From Ignavibacteriaceae bacterium (lineage in GTDB: Bacteria; Bacteroidota; Ignavibacteria; Ignavibacteriales; Ignavibacteriaceae), in assembly GCA_022865965.1 (NCBI GenBank), contig JALHTS010000141.1, positions 1 through 7,542 of the forward strand: a stretch of DNA of 7,542 nt, read 5' to 3'. The stretch's first letter is position 1. Every line of letters starts with the position of its first letter. A model generated the notes under the pieces. It ran no database searches, was not told where the DNA came from, and worked only from the letters and a program-made list of their open reading frames with translations. Both the position numbers and the translations under genes were made by a program. Positions 1 through 6,530 of the stretch are shown piece by piece.

Positions 1-417
1 GAGGTAGCCGAAGAATTATTATTCTTCGAAGCTAATCAGCGTAAAATATCTTTTCGAGGAAATACGGATACTGATCCGAAAGAATCTCCTGCGGATTATG
101 AATATTTGCTGAAGAATATAACTGTTTATGATCTGGCAAAAGCATTCAAGTCAGTAATTGAAGGAATAAAAGAAAAACCTGTTCACGAAATAAGAAAAAT
201 AAATATCAGCATTGATGAACAGATTCAGTTTATTTTAGATAAAGTAAATGAACTGAAGGAAATCCACTTTCTTTCATTAGTTCATGGAATGAGGGAGAAG
301 ATAAGGATTGTAATTACTTTTATTGCATTACTTGAACTTGTAAAAATGCAGCAAGTTGGAGTAAAACCATCAATTAATTTTAATGATTTCATAATTCATT
401 CGATAATAAATGGATAA
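1..417 (+). CDS. scpA: Segregation and condensation protein ScpA (kleisin), 3' part only
   Basis: The reading frame is open from the first base of the window to the TAA at 415-417, giving 138 residues. ScpA proteins are usually about 230-270 residues, so the N-terminal half that contacts the SMC neck lies upstream. ScpA is the bacterial kleisin: it bridges the SMC ATPase heads and binds a ScpB dimer to form the condensin-like complex that compacts and segregates the chromosome. The visible part has the acidic/leucine-rich middle (EVAEELLFFEANQRKI) and the C-terminal winged-helix segment, recognisable as TFIALLELVKMQQVGVKPS near residues 106-124, which matches the family's TFLALLEL pattern. 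The TTG at 106 is internal, not a start. The end overlaps the next gene, scpB, by 8 nt, the classical ScpA-ScpB arrangement. Identification rests on the C-terminal motif plus this neighbour and is fairly secure. Confidence 0.88.
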   Translation, partial: EVAEELLFFEANQRKISFRGNTDTDPKESPADYEYLLKNITVYDLAKAFKSVIEGIKEKPVHEIRKINISIDEQIQFILDKVNELKEIHFLSLVHGMREKIRIVITFIALLELVKMQQVGVKPSINFNDFIIHSIING

Positions 418-1063
418 AATATACACTAACATAATTGAAGCGCTGATTTTTTCAGCTGATGAACCGTTAACTCAAATTGAAATTATCCGTGCGATAAAGG
501 GAATTGACGGTGAAGAAATTGATATTACACCTGAAGACGTAGAAACCTCTGTTAATGAATTAAATAGTAAATATGAGTCATACGCAGTTCCATTTAAAAT
601 TAGTAAGGTTGCAAAAGGTTATTTACATGCAACAAGAGAAGAATATGCAAAGTATGTCGGGTTCTTATCATCAGAAAAAACAAAAAGAAGATTAAGCCAG
701 GCTGCATTAGAAACTCTTGCCATCATTGCTTACAAGCAGCCTATAACTAAACCGGAACTTGAATCGATAAGAGGCGTAAACTCGGACTATATTCTTAGTA
801 CTTTGCTGGAAAAGAAATTAATTACTATTACTGGTCGTACTAAAACAATTGGCAGACCTCTTCTTTACGGCACTACAGATGAATTTTTGAAGTATTTCGG
901 ACTTTATAATTTGACTGATTTGCCAAAGCCAAGAGAAATTGAAGAAATTATGCAGGATGATGATTTCATCGAACAAAAAAACAGAATAATGATGAACGCT
1001 GTTGAAGAGGATCTTGTGAATACTGTTGAGAAAGGTAATGAAGATGCCGGTGAGACTGAATAA
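410..1063 (+). CDS. scpB: Segregation and condensation protein ScpB
   Basis: This encodes 217 residues, slightly longer than the typical 180-200. ScpB dimerises through winged-helix domains and binds the kleisin ScpA in the SMC-ScpAB condensin. It is cytoplasmic and nucleoid-associated. The family opening is clear (IIEALIFSADEPLT, residues 8-21). So is the conserved second winged helix: LSQAALETLAIIAYKQPIT at 95-113, followed by ELESIRGV and GRPLLYGTT at 138-146. The C-terminal tail from about residue 173 is acidic and methionine/asparagine-rich, with no motif I recognise; such tails vary within the family. The ATG at 410 lies inside the end of scpA (8-nt overlap). I see no convincing Shine-Dalgarno before it, so translation is probably coupled to scpA. 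The 3' end overlaps the following pseudouridine synthase gene. Confidence 0.95.
   Translation: MDKIYTNIIEALIFSADEPLTQIEIIRAIKGIDGEEIDITPEDVETSVNELNSKYESYAVPFKISKVAKGYLHATREEYAKYVGFLSSEKTKRRLSQAALETLAIIAYKQPITKPELESIRGVNSDYILSTLLEKKLITITGRTKTIGRPLLYGTTDEFLKYFGLYNLTDLPKPREIEEIMQDDDFIEQKNRIMMNAVEEDLVNTVEKGNEDAGETE
1028..1035 (+). promoter_or_regulatory. Ribosome binding site for the pseudouridine synthase gene
   Basis: GAGAAAGG lies inside the 3' end of scpB. Its last G is 8 nt before the ATG at 1044 but only 2 nt before the ATG at 1038, and the site overlaps the TTG at 1026. The spacing therefore favours 1044 as the start of the downstream gene. This is a sequence-based inference and has not been tested. 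Confidence 0.55.
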
Positions 1064-1754
1064 GTTTATTGCGGAAAGTGGAATATCGTCCAGAAGAAAA
1101 GCTGAAGAATTTATTTTGCAGGGAAGGGTAACTGTTAATCGGAAAACTATAACTGAGCTTAGCTTTAAAGTTAACCCTGATGAAGATGAAGTTTTTGTTG
1201 ACGGCGAAAGGATAAAACAAAAGCAATACGTTTATTATCTTCTAAACAAACCCAAAGGTGTTATTACCACAACTGACGATGAAAAAAACAGAATGACAGT
1301 TGTTGATTTGATTAAGACTAATCAAAAAATATTTCCGGTGGGAAGATTAGATTACAATACAACAGGAGTTTTATTTTTAACTAATGATGGTAACTTTTCA
1401 AATCTTCTTACTCATCCCAAGAACAAGATTCAAAGAGTTTATGAAGTTAATCTTGACAGAAATTTAGAAGATGATGACAAATCCACTTTGTTAAAAGGCG
1501 TTTATATTGAAGGTGAAAAGGGAGTTTTTATAAAAGTTGAATTTCCGAAAATTAAAGATCGCAAAAGATTAATTGTAACCTGCACCGAAGGAAGAAATAA
1601 ATTTGTTAAAAGAATGTTCGAAGCTTTAGGATATACAGTTGTTTTACTAAACAGAATTAGTTTTGCAGGTATGAATGCTGATATTCCTTTAGGTACATAT
1701 AGAAAACTAACTACTTTAGAAGTAAAAAATCTATTTAAGAATTATGCTAAATAA
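1044..1754 (+). CDS. rluB: RsuA/RluB-family rRNA pseudouridine synthase (23S rRNA, RluB-like)
   Basis: From the chosen ATG this is 236 residues. The enzyme isomerises a specific uridine of large-subunit rRNA to pseudouridine during ribosome maturation. An N-terminal S4 RNA-binding domain spans about 1-60 (VRLNKFIAESGISSRRKAEEFI is its first helical part). The catalytic domain starts near LLNKPKGVITT (66-76). It contains GRLDYNTTGVLFLTNDG at 100-116, with D103 as the expected catalytic aspartate, and the family signature EGRNKFVKRMFEALGY at 182-197. I chose ATG 1044 because family members usually begin with a few residues before RLNKFIA and a purine-rich site sits 8 nt upstream. ATG 1038 and TTG 1026 are in-frame alternatives adding 2 or 6 residues. 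The gene overlaps scpB by 20 nt. RluB rather than RsuA, RluE or RluF is inferred from the S4 domain and the scpAB neighbourhood; the exact target uridine cannot be read from the sequence. Confidence 0.9.
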   Translation: MPVRLNKFIAESGISSRRKAEEFILQGRVTVNRKTITELSFKVNPDEDEVFVDGERIKQKQYVYYLLNKPKGVITTTDDEKNRMTVVDLIKTNQKIFPVGRLDYNTTGVLFLTNDGNFSNLLTHPKNKIQRVYEVNLDRNLEDDDKSTLLKGVYIEGEKGVFIKVEFPKIKDRKRLIVTCTEGRNKFVKRMFEALGYTVVLLNRISFAGMNADIPLGTYRKLTTLEVKNLFKNYAK

Positions 1755-3264
1755 ACTACTAATCATTTTTATTTCATTTCATTTCTTTACAACTTATGCT
1801 CAGGACTCATCAGATGTAAAATTACATGATTCTTTAGCGCTTTATACTTATTCCACAATTTCTGAATTTTGCGAGCAAATGGATGATATTTTTAATGATC
1901 CGACCTTCAGCAATGCAAATTGGGGAGTAGTCATTCAATCTCTTGAAACAGGGGAATATTTTTATAAAAGAAATGAAGATAAATTTTTTGTTCCTGCTTC
2001 AAATATGAAATTGTTTACAACCGCGGCAGGATTATTACTTCTTGGTGAAGACTATAAATATTCCACAAATATTTTTACCGATGGAAAATTAGATGGTTCT
2101 ATTCTCGAAGGAAATCTTATAATCCAGGGTAGAGGTGATCCAACTATTTCGGGCAGATTTCATGATGATAATGTTTATGCAGTTTTTTCTGAATGGGCAG
2201 ATTCACTGCTTTCTTTAGGAATAGATGAAATTAAGGGCAACATAATAGGCGATGATAATCTTTTTGATGATCTTGGCTTAGGAAAAGGATGGTCGTGGGA
2301 TTATGAAAGTTACTGGTATGCTGCTCAATCAAGTGCAATCTCATTAAATGATAATTGTGTTGATATTATTCTCAAGTATAATTCAGAAAAAGATACTCTG
2401 GAATTATTTACGTCACCTGAAACTAATTATGTTGTAATCAGGAATGAAGTTCGTTTAGTTTCTAAAGATTCTGTTACCGACGTTAGTGTTAACCGCGAAA
2501 GAGGAAGCAATGTCGTAACAATTTATGGAACATTCAGCAGAAAGATTGATTCACTTAAAACTTACGTTACAGTTAATAATCCAACCCAATTTGCAATGGT
2601 TGTGCTTCATAAAGTTTTTCAGCAAAAAGGAATTACTGTTCGAGGATATCCACTTGATATTGATGATGATGGTAAGACTTTGGATTATTCTTCTTTAAAA
2701 TATTTGTTTTCTTATTATTCCCCTGATATGACGGAAATTGTTAAAGTTATTAACAAAGGAAGTCATAATTTTTATGCGGAGCAATTACTTAAAACTATTG
2801 GCTTGGAAATAGAAGGATTCGGTTCTGTGCAAAATGGAGTAGATGCAAGCAAGGAAATATTTAAAGAAATAGGACTAAATCCTGAAAATATTGTAATGGC
2901 TGATGGAAGCGGTTTATCATATCAGAATATGGTAACTCCGCGGCAGATAGTTACTTTGCTTAAATATTTTTTTAACAGCAAATTATTCACGACATTTTAT
3001 AATTCACTGCCTATCGCCGGAGTTGACGGCACTCTTGGCAACAGAATGAAAAATACCCGTGCACAGAAACTGGTAAGAGCAAAGACTGGTTACATTAGAG
3101 CAGTAAGAAGTCTATCGGGTTATACAAAAACAGGCGATAACGAACCAATTGTTTTTTCTATGATTTGCAACGACTTTAATGTTCCTGTAAAACTTGCAGA
3201 AAATATTCAGGATCTTGTTTGTTTAAGACTTATAAATTTCAAAAGAAAATTAATCGGAGATTAA
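1744..3264 (+). CDS. dacB: D-alanyl-D-alanine carboxypeptidase/endopeptidase, PBP4 type (peptidase S13)
   Basis: This is a 506-residue exported penicillin-binding protein of low molecular mass. PBP4-type enzymes remove the terminal D-Ala from peptidoglycan stem peptides and cleave D-Ala-mDAP cross-links in the periplasm. All three active-site motifs are present in order: SxxK as SNMK at 86-89 (S86 acylated, K89 general base), SxN as SHN at 340-342, and KTG at 447-449. A further conserved patch, DGSGLS, lies at 387-392. The roughly 250 residues between SxxK and SxN match the large inserted domains typical of S13 and separate it from the shorter S11 carboxypeptidases. Residues 1-19 form a signal peptide: a lysine near the N-terminus, a hydrophobic core, and likely cleavage after TYA. 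No lipobox is visible. The start overlaps the previous gene by 11 nt and the stop directly abuts lysS. Function is confident; the balance of carboxypeptidase and endopeptidase activity is unknown. Confidence 0.94.
   Translation: MLNKLLIIFISFHFFTTYAQDSSDVKLHDSLALYTYSTISEFCEQMDDIFNDPTFSNANWGVVIQSLETGEYFYKRNEDKFFVPASNMKLFTTAAGLLLLGEDYKYSTNIFTDGKLDGSILEGNLIIQGRGDPTISGRFHDDNVYAVFSEWADSLLSLGIDEIKGNIIGDDNLFDDLGLGKGWSWDYESYWYAAQSSAISLNDNCVDIILKYNSEKDTLELFTSPETNYVVIRNEVRLVSKDSVTDVSVNRERGSNVVTIYGTFSRKIDSLKTYVTVNNPTQFAMVVLHKVFQQKGITVRGYPLDIDDDGKTLDYSSLKYLFSYYSPDMTEIVKVINKGSHNFYAEQLLKTIGLEIEGFGSVQNGVDASKEIFKEIGLNPENIVMADGSGLSYQNMVTPRQIVTLLKYFFNSKLFTTFYNSLPIAGVDGTLGNRMKNTRAQKLVRAKTGYIRAVRSLSGYTKTGDNEPIVFSMICNDFNVPVKLAENIQDLVCLRLINFKRKLIGD
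3256..3260 (+). promoter_or_regulatory. Ribosome binding site for lysS
   Basis: GGAGA sits in the last codons of dacB, 4 nt before the lysS ATG at 3265. The spacing is short but workable. Because dacB ends exactly where lysS begins, ribosomes terminating on dacB would be positioned to reinitiate here. Confidence 0.5.
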
Positions 3265-4776
3265 ATGGATAACTCAGTTCAACAGAGCTTTAATGAATTA
3301 GTTAAAAGAAGATACGAAGAGTTAGCTGAACTAAAAGAAAAAGGATTTGAAACGTTTGCTTATTCTTGTGATGTTGATTCTGATTCAGAAGATATAAAAA
3401 AGAACTTTAAAGAAGGTGAAGAAAGAAATGTAAAGATTGCCGGGCGTATTATGGCGATTAGAAGAATGGGTAAAGCTTCTTTTGCTCATATTATGGATTT
3501 CACTGGCAGGATCCAGATTTATCTTAAGAAAGATGAAATCGGTGAGGTTTATGATGCTTTTAAACTGCTGGATATTGGCGACATAATTGGTGTTGAGGGT
3601 TTTGTTTTTAAAACCAAAACGGGTGAAATTTCTGTTCATACAAAAAGCATGAAGCTGCTTGCTAAATCTTTGAAGCCCTTACCAATTGCTAAAGAAGTAA
3701 TCGATGAGCATGGAAATAAAATTGTTTATGATCAGTTTGCCGATAAAGAATTACGCTACCGCCAAAGATATATTGATCTCATTGTCAATCCTGAAGTCAA
3801 AGATGTTTTTGTCAAAAGAACAAAAATTGTTTCTGCTCTCAGAAAATTTCTTGACAGCAAAGGATATCTTGAAGTTGAAACACCAATACTTCAGCCATTG
3901 TATGGTGGTGCGGCAGCAAGGCCATTTGTAACTCATCATAATACTCTTGATGTTAATCTTTATTTGAGAATAGCTGATGAACTTTATCTCAAAAGGTTAA
4001 TCGTCGGTGGCTTTAACGGTGTTTATGAGATCGCTAAAGATTTCAGAAATGAGGGAATGAGTAAATCTCATAATCCTGAATTTTCGATGCTTGAACTTTA
4101 CGTTCCTTATAAAGATTATAACTGGATGATGGAATTTGTTGAAGAGATGTTTGAATTTGTTTGCCTCGAAGTATTCAATACTTTAACATTCAAATTTGAT
4201 GATAAAGAGATTAACTTTAAGCGTCCCTGGAGAAGACTTTCAATGATCGAAGCTATTCAAGAAAAAACCGGAATAAATGTAATCAATGCTCCTATTGAAG
4301 AACTAAAACAAACTGCTAAAAAATATGGAGTTGATCTATCTGCAGTTCACGGTAAAGGAAAATTAATAGATGAATTATTCAGTTTAACCGTTGAACCGGA
4401 ATTAGTTCAACCAACTTTTGTTATTGATTATCCTGTTGAATTATCTCCTTTAGCCAAAAAACACAGAACAAAAGAAGGCGTTGTTGAAAGATTTGAAGGT
4501 TATATTGTAGGAAGAGAAATTTGTAACGCTTTTTCTGAATTAAATGATCCAGTTGATCAACGACAAAGATTTGAAGATCAGGTACGAATGAAAGAAGAAG
4601 GTGACGAAGAAGCTCATCAGATTGACGAGGATTTTGTTCGTGCTCTTGAATACGGAATGCCGCCTACTGCAGGACTTGGTGTTGGTATCGACAGATTAAC
4701 AATGCTTTTAACAAATCAGACTTCAATTCGTGATGTTATTTTCTTTCCTCAAATGAAGCCTGAAGTCGACAAATAG
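3265..4776 (+). CDS. lysS: Lysyl-tRNA synthetase, class II
   Basis: This full-length, 503-residue class IIb aminoacyl-tRNA synthetase attaches lysine to tRNA-Lys in the cytoplasm using ATP. An N-terminal OB-fold anticodon-binding domain spans about 55-140 ([21 protein letters not shown]). The catalytic domain begins around [15 protein letters not shown] (164-178). Class II motif 1 surrounds [10 protein letters not shown] (200-209). Motif 2 is FRNEG (260-264) followed by [11 protein letters not shown] (269-279). Motif 3 is GLGVGIDR (470-477). The end matches the usual [15 protein letters not shown] somewhat extended segment between the OB domain and RYRQRY ([20 protein letters not shown]) resembles Bacteroidota LysRS as I remember them, rather than the shorter E. 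coli linker. The ATG immediately follows the dacB stop and has a GGAGA site. No essential motif is missing, so the enzyme should be active. It is the last gene of its transcription unit as far as spacing shows. Confidence 0.97.
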   Translation: MDNSVQQSFNELVKRRYEELAELKEKGFETFAYSCDVDSDSEDIKKNFKEGEERNVKIAGRIMAIRRMGKASFAHIMDFTGRIQIYLKKDEIGEVYDAFKLLDIGDIIGVEGFVFKTKTGEISVHTKSMKLLAKSLKPLPIAKEVIDEHGNKIVYDQFADKELRYRQRYIDLIVNPEVKDVFVKRTKIVSALRKFLDSKGYLEVETPILQPLYGGAAARPFVTHHNTLDVNLYLRIADELYLKRLIVGGFNGVYEIAKDFRNEGMSKSHNPEFSMLELYVPYKDYNWMMEFVEEMFEFVCLEVFNTLTFKFDDKEINFKRPWRRLSMIEAIQEKTGINVINAPIEELKQTAKKYGVDLSAVHGKGKLIDELFSLTVEPELVQPTFVIDYPVELSPLAKKHRTKEGVVERFEGYIVGREICNAFSELNDPVDQRQRFEDQVRMKEEGDEEAHQIDEDFVRALEYGMPPTAGLGVGIDRLTMLLTNQTSIRDVIFFPQMKPEVDK

Positions 4777-4812
4777 TCCTGTAGGCAAATATTAGTCATT
4801 CCACATTTATAA

Positions 4813-4869
4813 ATATTTTTTATATCTTTTATATTTTTTATATCTTTTATATCTTTTATATCTTTTATA
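4813..4869 (+). repeat. 9-bp tandem repeat (ATATCTTTT), six units plus 3 nt
   Basis: Six consecutive 9-bp units run from 4813 to 4866, followed by a partial ATA. Units 2, 4, 5 and 6 are ATATCTTTT. Units 1 and 3 are ATATTTTTT, a single C-to-T difference. The array fills much of the gap between lysS and the S41 protease gene and ends 58 nt before that gene's ATG. It lies entirely outside + strand coding sequence. The complementary strand reads as Lys-Arg/Lys-Tyr triplets, but this looks incidental. Slipped-strand changes in copy number are plausible but not shown. Confidence 0.9.
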
Positions 4870-4895
4870 AGTAACATAATTATATAATAAGTTTA
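4860..4895 (+). promoter_or_regulatory. Possible promoter region for the S41 protease gene
   Basis: The only gap of useful size for a new promoter contains TATAAT at 4883-4888, a good match to a sigma-70 -10 box. It also contains TAAGTTTA at 4888-4895, which matches five of the six defined bases of the Bacteroidota-type TAnnTTTG -7 element. No recognisable -35 (TTGACA) or -33 (TTTG) element lies at standard spacing; that position falls in the 9-bp repeat. In DNA this AT-rich such hexamers arise by chance, so this is only a candidate. Confidence 0.25.
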
Positions 4896-4912
4896 TTTTA
4901 TTATTTCTATCT

Positions 4913-4918
4913 GGAGAG
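4913..4918 (+). promoter_or_regulatory. Ribosome binding site for the S41 protease gene
   Basis: GGAGAG is 6 nt upstream of the ATG at 4925, near-ideal spacing. It stands out in otherwise A/T-only surroundings and fixes the start of the gene. Confidence 0.7.
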
Positions 4919-4924
4919 TTTAAT

Positions 4925-6529
4925 ATGAAATCAAATCGATTTCCATTCTTTTTAATAATATTAACTATTGGCATTGTACTGGGGATACAACTTGAAAAGA
5001 TATTTTCAGGAGACAGTTTAAGAGATGGAATTAGAAAATTAAATGACGTTCTCATTTACACAGAAAAATATTACGTAGAAGAAATTGATACTCCCAAACT
5101 TGTTGAAGCTGCCATTAATGGTTTTCTTAGTAAACTTGATCCTCATTCTGTTTATATATCACCCGATCAAATTTCTTCGGTTGAAGAATCTTTCAGAGGT
5201 GATTTTGAAGGTATTGGAATTGAATTTCAGGTAGTAAATGATACTCTTACTGTTGTTTCTCCAATTTCCGGAGGTCCCAGCGAAGCACTTGGAATTATGC
5301 CCGGTGACAGAATAATTAAAATTGACGGTACTGATATCATAGGCATCACAAATGAAGAAGTACGATCCAAACTACGCGGAAAAACCGGTACGCAGGTCAA
5401 GGTTACAATTGTTCGGCCGGGTGTTAATAAACAAGTTGATTATACCATCTCAAGGGATACTATTCCACTATATTCTGTTGATACACACTTTATGTATGAC
5501 AATCAAACCGGTTATGTAAGTGTATCAAGATTTTCAGAAACTACATTTGACGAACTTGAAGCTGCTCTAAACGATTTGAACAATGAAGGAATGCAGCAGC
5601 TTGTTCTGGATTTAAGGAGTAATCCCGGTGGTTATCTAAATCAGGCCGTGAAGATTGCTGATCTCTTCATAGATGGCAAAAAGAAAATAGTATATACTGA
5701 AGGAAGAAGAAAAGAATTTGATGAAGAGTATTTCGCTGAAAAGTCATATCCATTTGAAAAGATTCCGATAATTATATTAATAAGTAAAGGTAGTGCATCT
5801 GCCAGTGAAATTGTTTCCGGAGCTGTTCAGGATTGGGATAGGGGATTGATCGTTGGCGAAACTTCATTTGGCAAGGGTCTTGTTCAAAGACAATTTTCTC
5901 TTCCAGATAATTCTGCTTTAAGATTAACAATTTCCAGATACTTTACTCCTTCCGGTCGAGGAATTCAGCGTGACTATAAGAATAAGAAAGATAAAAATGA
6001 ATATTATTCTGAACTTTCTGAATTTGATGAAGAAGAAGGTGATAACATCAATCATACTGCTGAAGAAGATTCAATTAAACCTGTATTCAAAACTAATAAA
6101 GGCAGAATAGTCTACGGTGGTGGTGGGATAACTCCTGATTATATTATAAAGTCGGATACGATTACTGATTTTACACGCGACTTATTAAGAAATAATCTCT
6201 TCTATCAGTTTGTGCTTTCATACCTCGATCAGAACTCTGAAAATATTTCTAAAAAGTTTGGTAACGATCTTTCACTCTTTAAATCAGAATTTGAGATTAG
6301 TGAGCAATTATTGCAGGAATTTATTAGTCTGGCAAATTCAAAAGATGTTGAGTTTAAACAAGATGAGTATAAAAATGATAAAGACTACATTAAAATTCGT
6401 TTGAAAGCCCAGATTGCCAGAAATTTTTGGAAGAATGAAGGATGGTATTCAGTACTACTCGAATACGATAATCAAATGTTGAAATCGGTTACTTTATTTA
6501 ACGAAGCTAAAAACCTGGCGAATATGTAA
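4925..6529 (+). CDS. Carboxy-terminal processing protease, S41 family (CtpA/Tsp type, PDZ domain)
   Basis: This 534-residue protein is a serine protease of the CtpA/Prc group, which cuts near the C-termini of envelope proteins. Residues 6-22 form one hydrophobic segment, either a signal anchor or an uncleaved signal peptide, placing the rest in the periplasm. An N-terminal helical part contains LDPHSVYISP (71-80). A PDZ domain spans about 88-175 (GIGIEF, then GIMPGDRIIKIDG at 123-135). The S41 core includes LVLDLRSNPGGYLNQAV (226-242). The catalytic dyad is the middle serine of SASASE (S292) and the lysine of SFGKG (K317), with Q321 also conserved; the 25-residue S-K spacing matches E. coli Tsp. 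An acidic linker (about 352-390) precedes GRIVYGGGGITPD (393-405), as is common in Bacteroidota homologues. A C-terminal helical extension follows. The gene starts after the repeat-containing gap with its own ribosome binding site and is followed 1 nt later by a secreted DUF3108-like protein. Its substrate is unknown. Confidence 0.94.
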   Translation: MKSNRFPFFLIILTIGIVLGIQLEKIFSGDSLRDGIRKLNDVLIYTEKYYVEEIDTPKLVEAAINGFLSKLDPHSVYISPDQISSVEESFRGDFEGIGIEFQVVNDTLTVVSPISGGPSEALGIMPGDRIIKIDGTDIIGITNEEVRSKLRGKTGTQVKVTIVRPGVNKQVDYTISRDTIPLYSVDTHFMYDNQTGYVSVSRFSETTFDELEAALNDLNNEGMQQLVLDLRSNPGGYLNQAVKIADLFIDGKKKIVYTEGRRKEFDEEYFAEKSYPFEKIPIIILISKGSASASEIVSGAVQDWDRGLIVGETSFGKGLVQRQFSLPDNSALRLTISRYFTPSGRGIQRDYKNKKDKNEYYSELSEFDEEEGDNINHTAEEDSIKPVFKTNKGRIVYGGGGITPDYIIKSDTITDFTRDLLRNNLFYQFVLSYLDQNSENISKKFGNDLSLFKSEFEISEQLLQEFISLANSKDVEFKQDEYKNDKDYIKIRLKAQIARNFWKNEGWYSVLLEYDNQMLKSVTLFNEAKNLANM

Positions 6530-6530
6530 A

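Noticed and set aside
966..1226. Minus-strand open frame across the scpB/rluB overlap
   Set aside because: It is antisense to two confidently identified conserved genes and has no recognisable domain. It is a shadow of low-G+C coding sequence.
2764..2772. SHN instead of a more familiar SDN in the second active-site motif of the S13 peptidase
   Set aside because: The middle position of the SxN motif is variable, and the serine and asparagine that matter are present, so loss of activity is not implied.
4777..4830. Possible intrinsic terminator after lysS
   Set aside because: The only inverted repeat I find is the short all-A/T palindrome ATTTATAAAT (4805-4814) followed by T residues. It has no G+C-bearing stem, so I would not call it a terminator, although the T-rich tract may still help transcription end.
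4807..5055. Minus-strand open frame of 82 codons ending in repeated Lys-Arg-Tyr triplets
   Set aside because: It runs antisense to the protease N-terminus, and its repetitive tail is just the complement of the 9-bp repeat, whose length is a multiple of three. There is no start signal and no family resemblance.
5978..6095. Acidic, low-complexity insertion in the protease as a possible novel domain
   Set aside because: A variable acidic linker before the GRIVYGGGGI motif is ordinary in S41 proteases of Bacteroidota-type bacteria. The flanking core motifs are intact.
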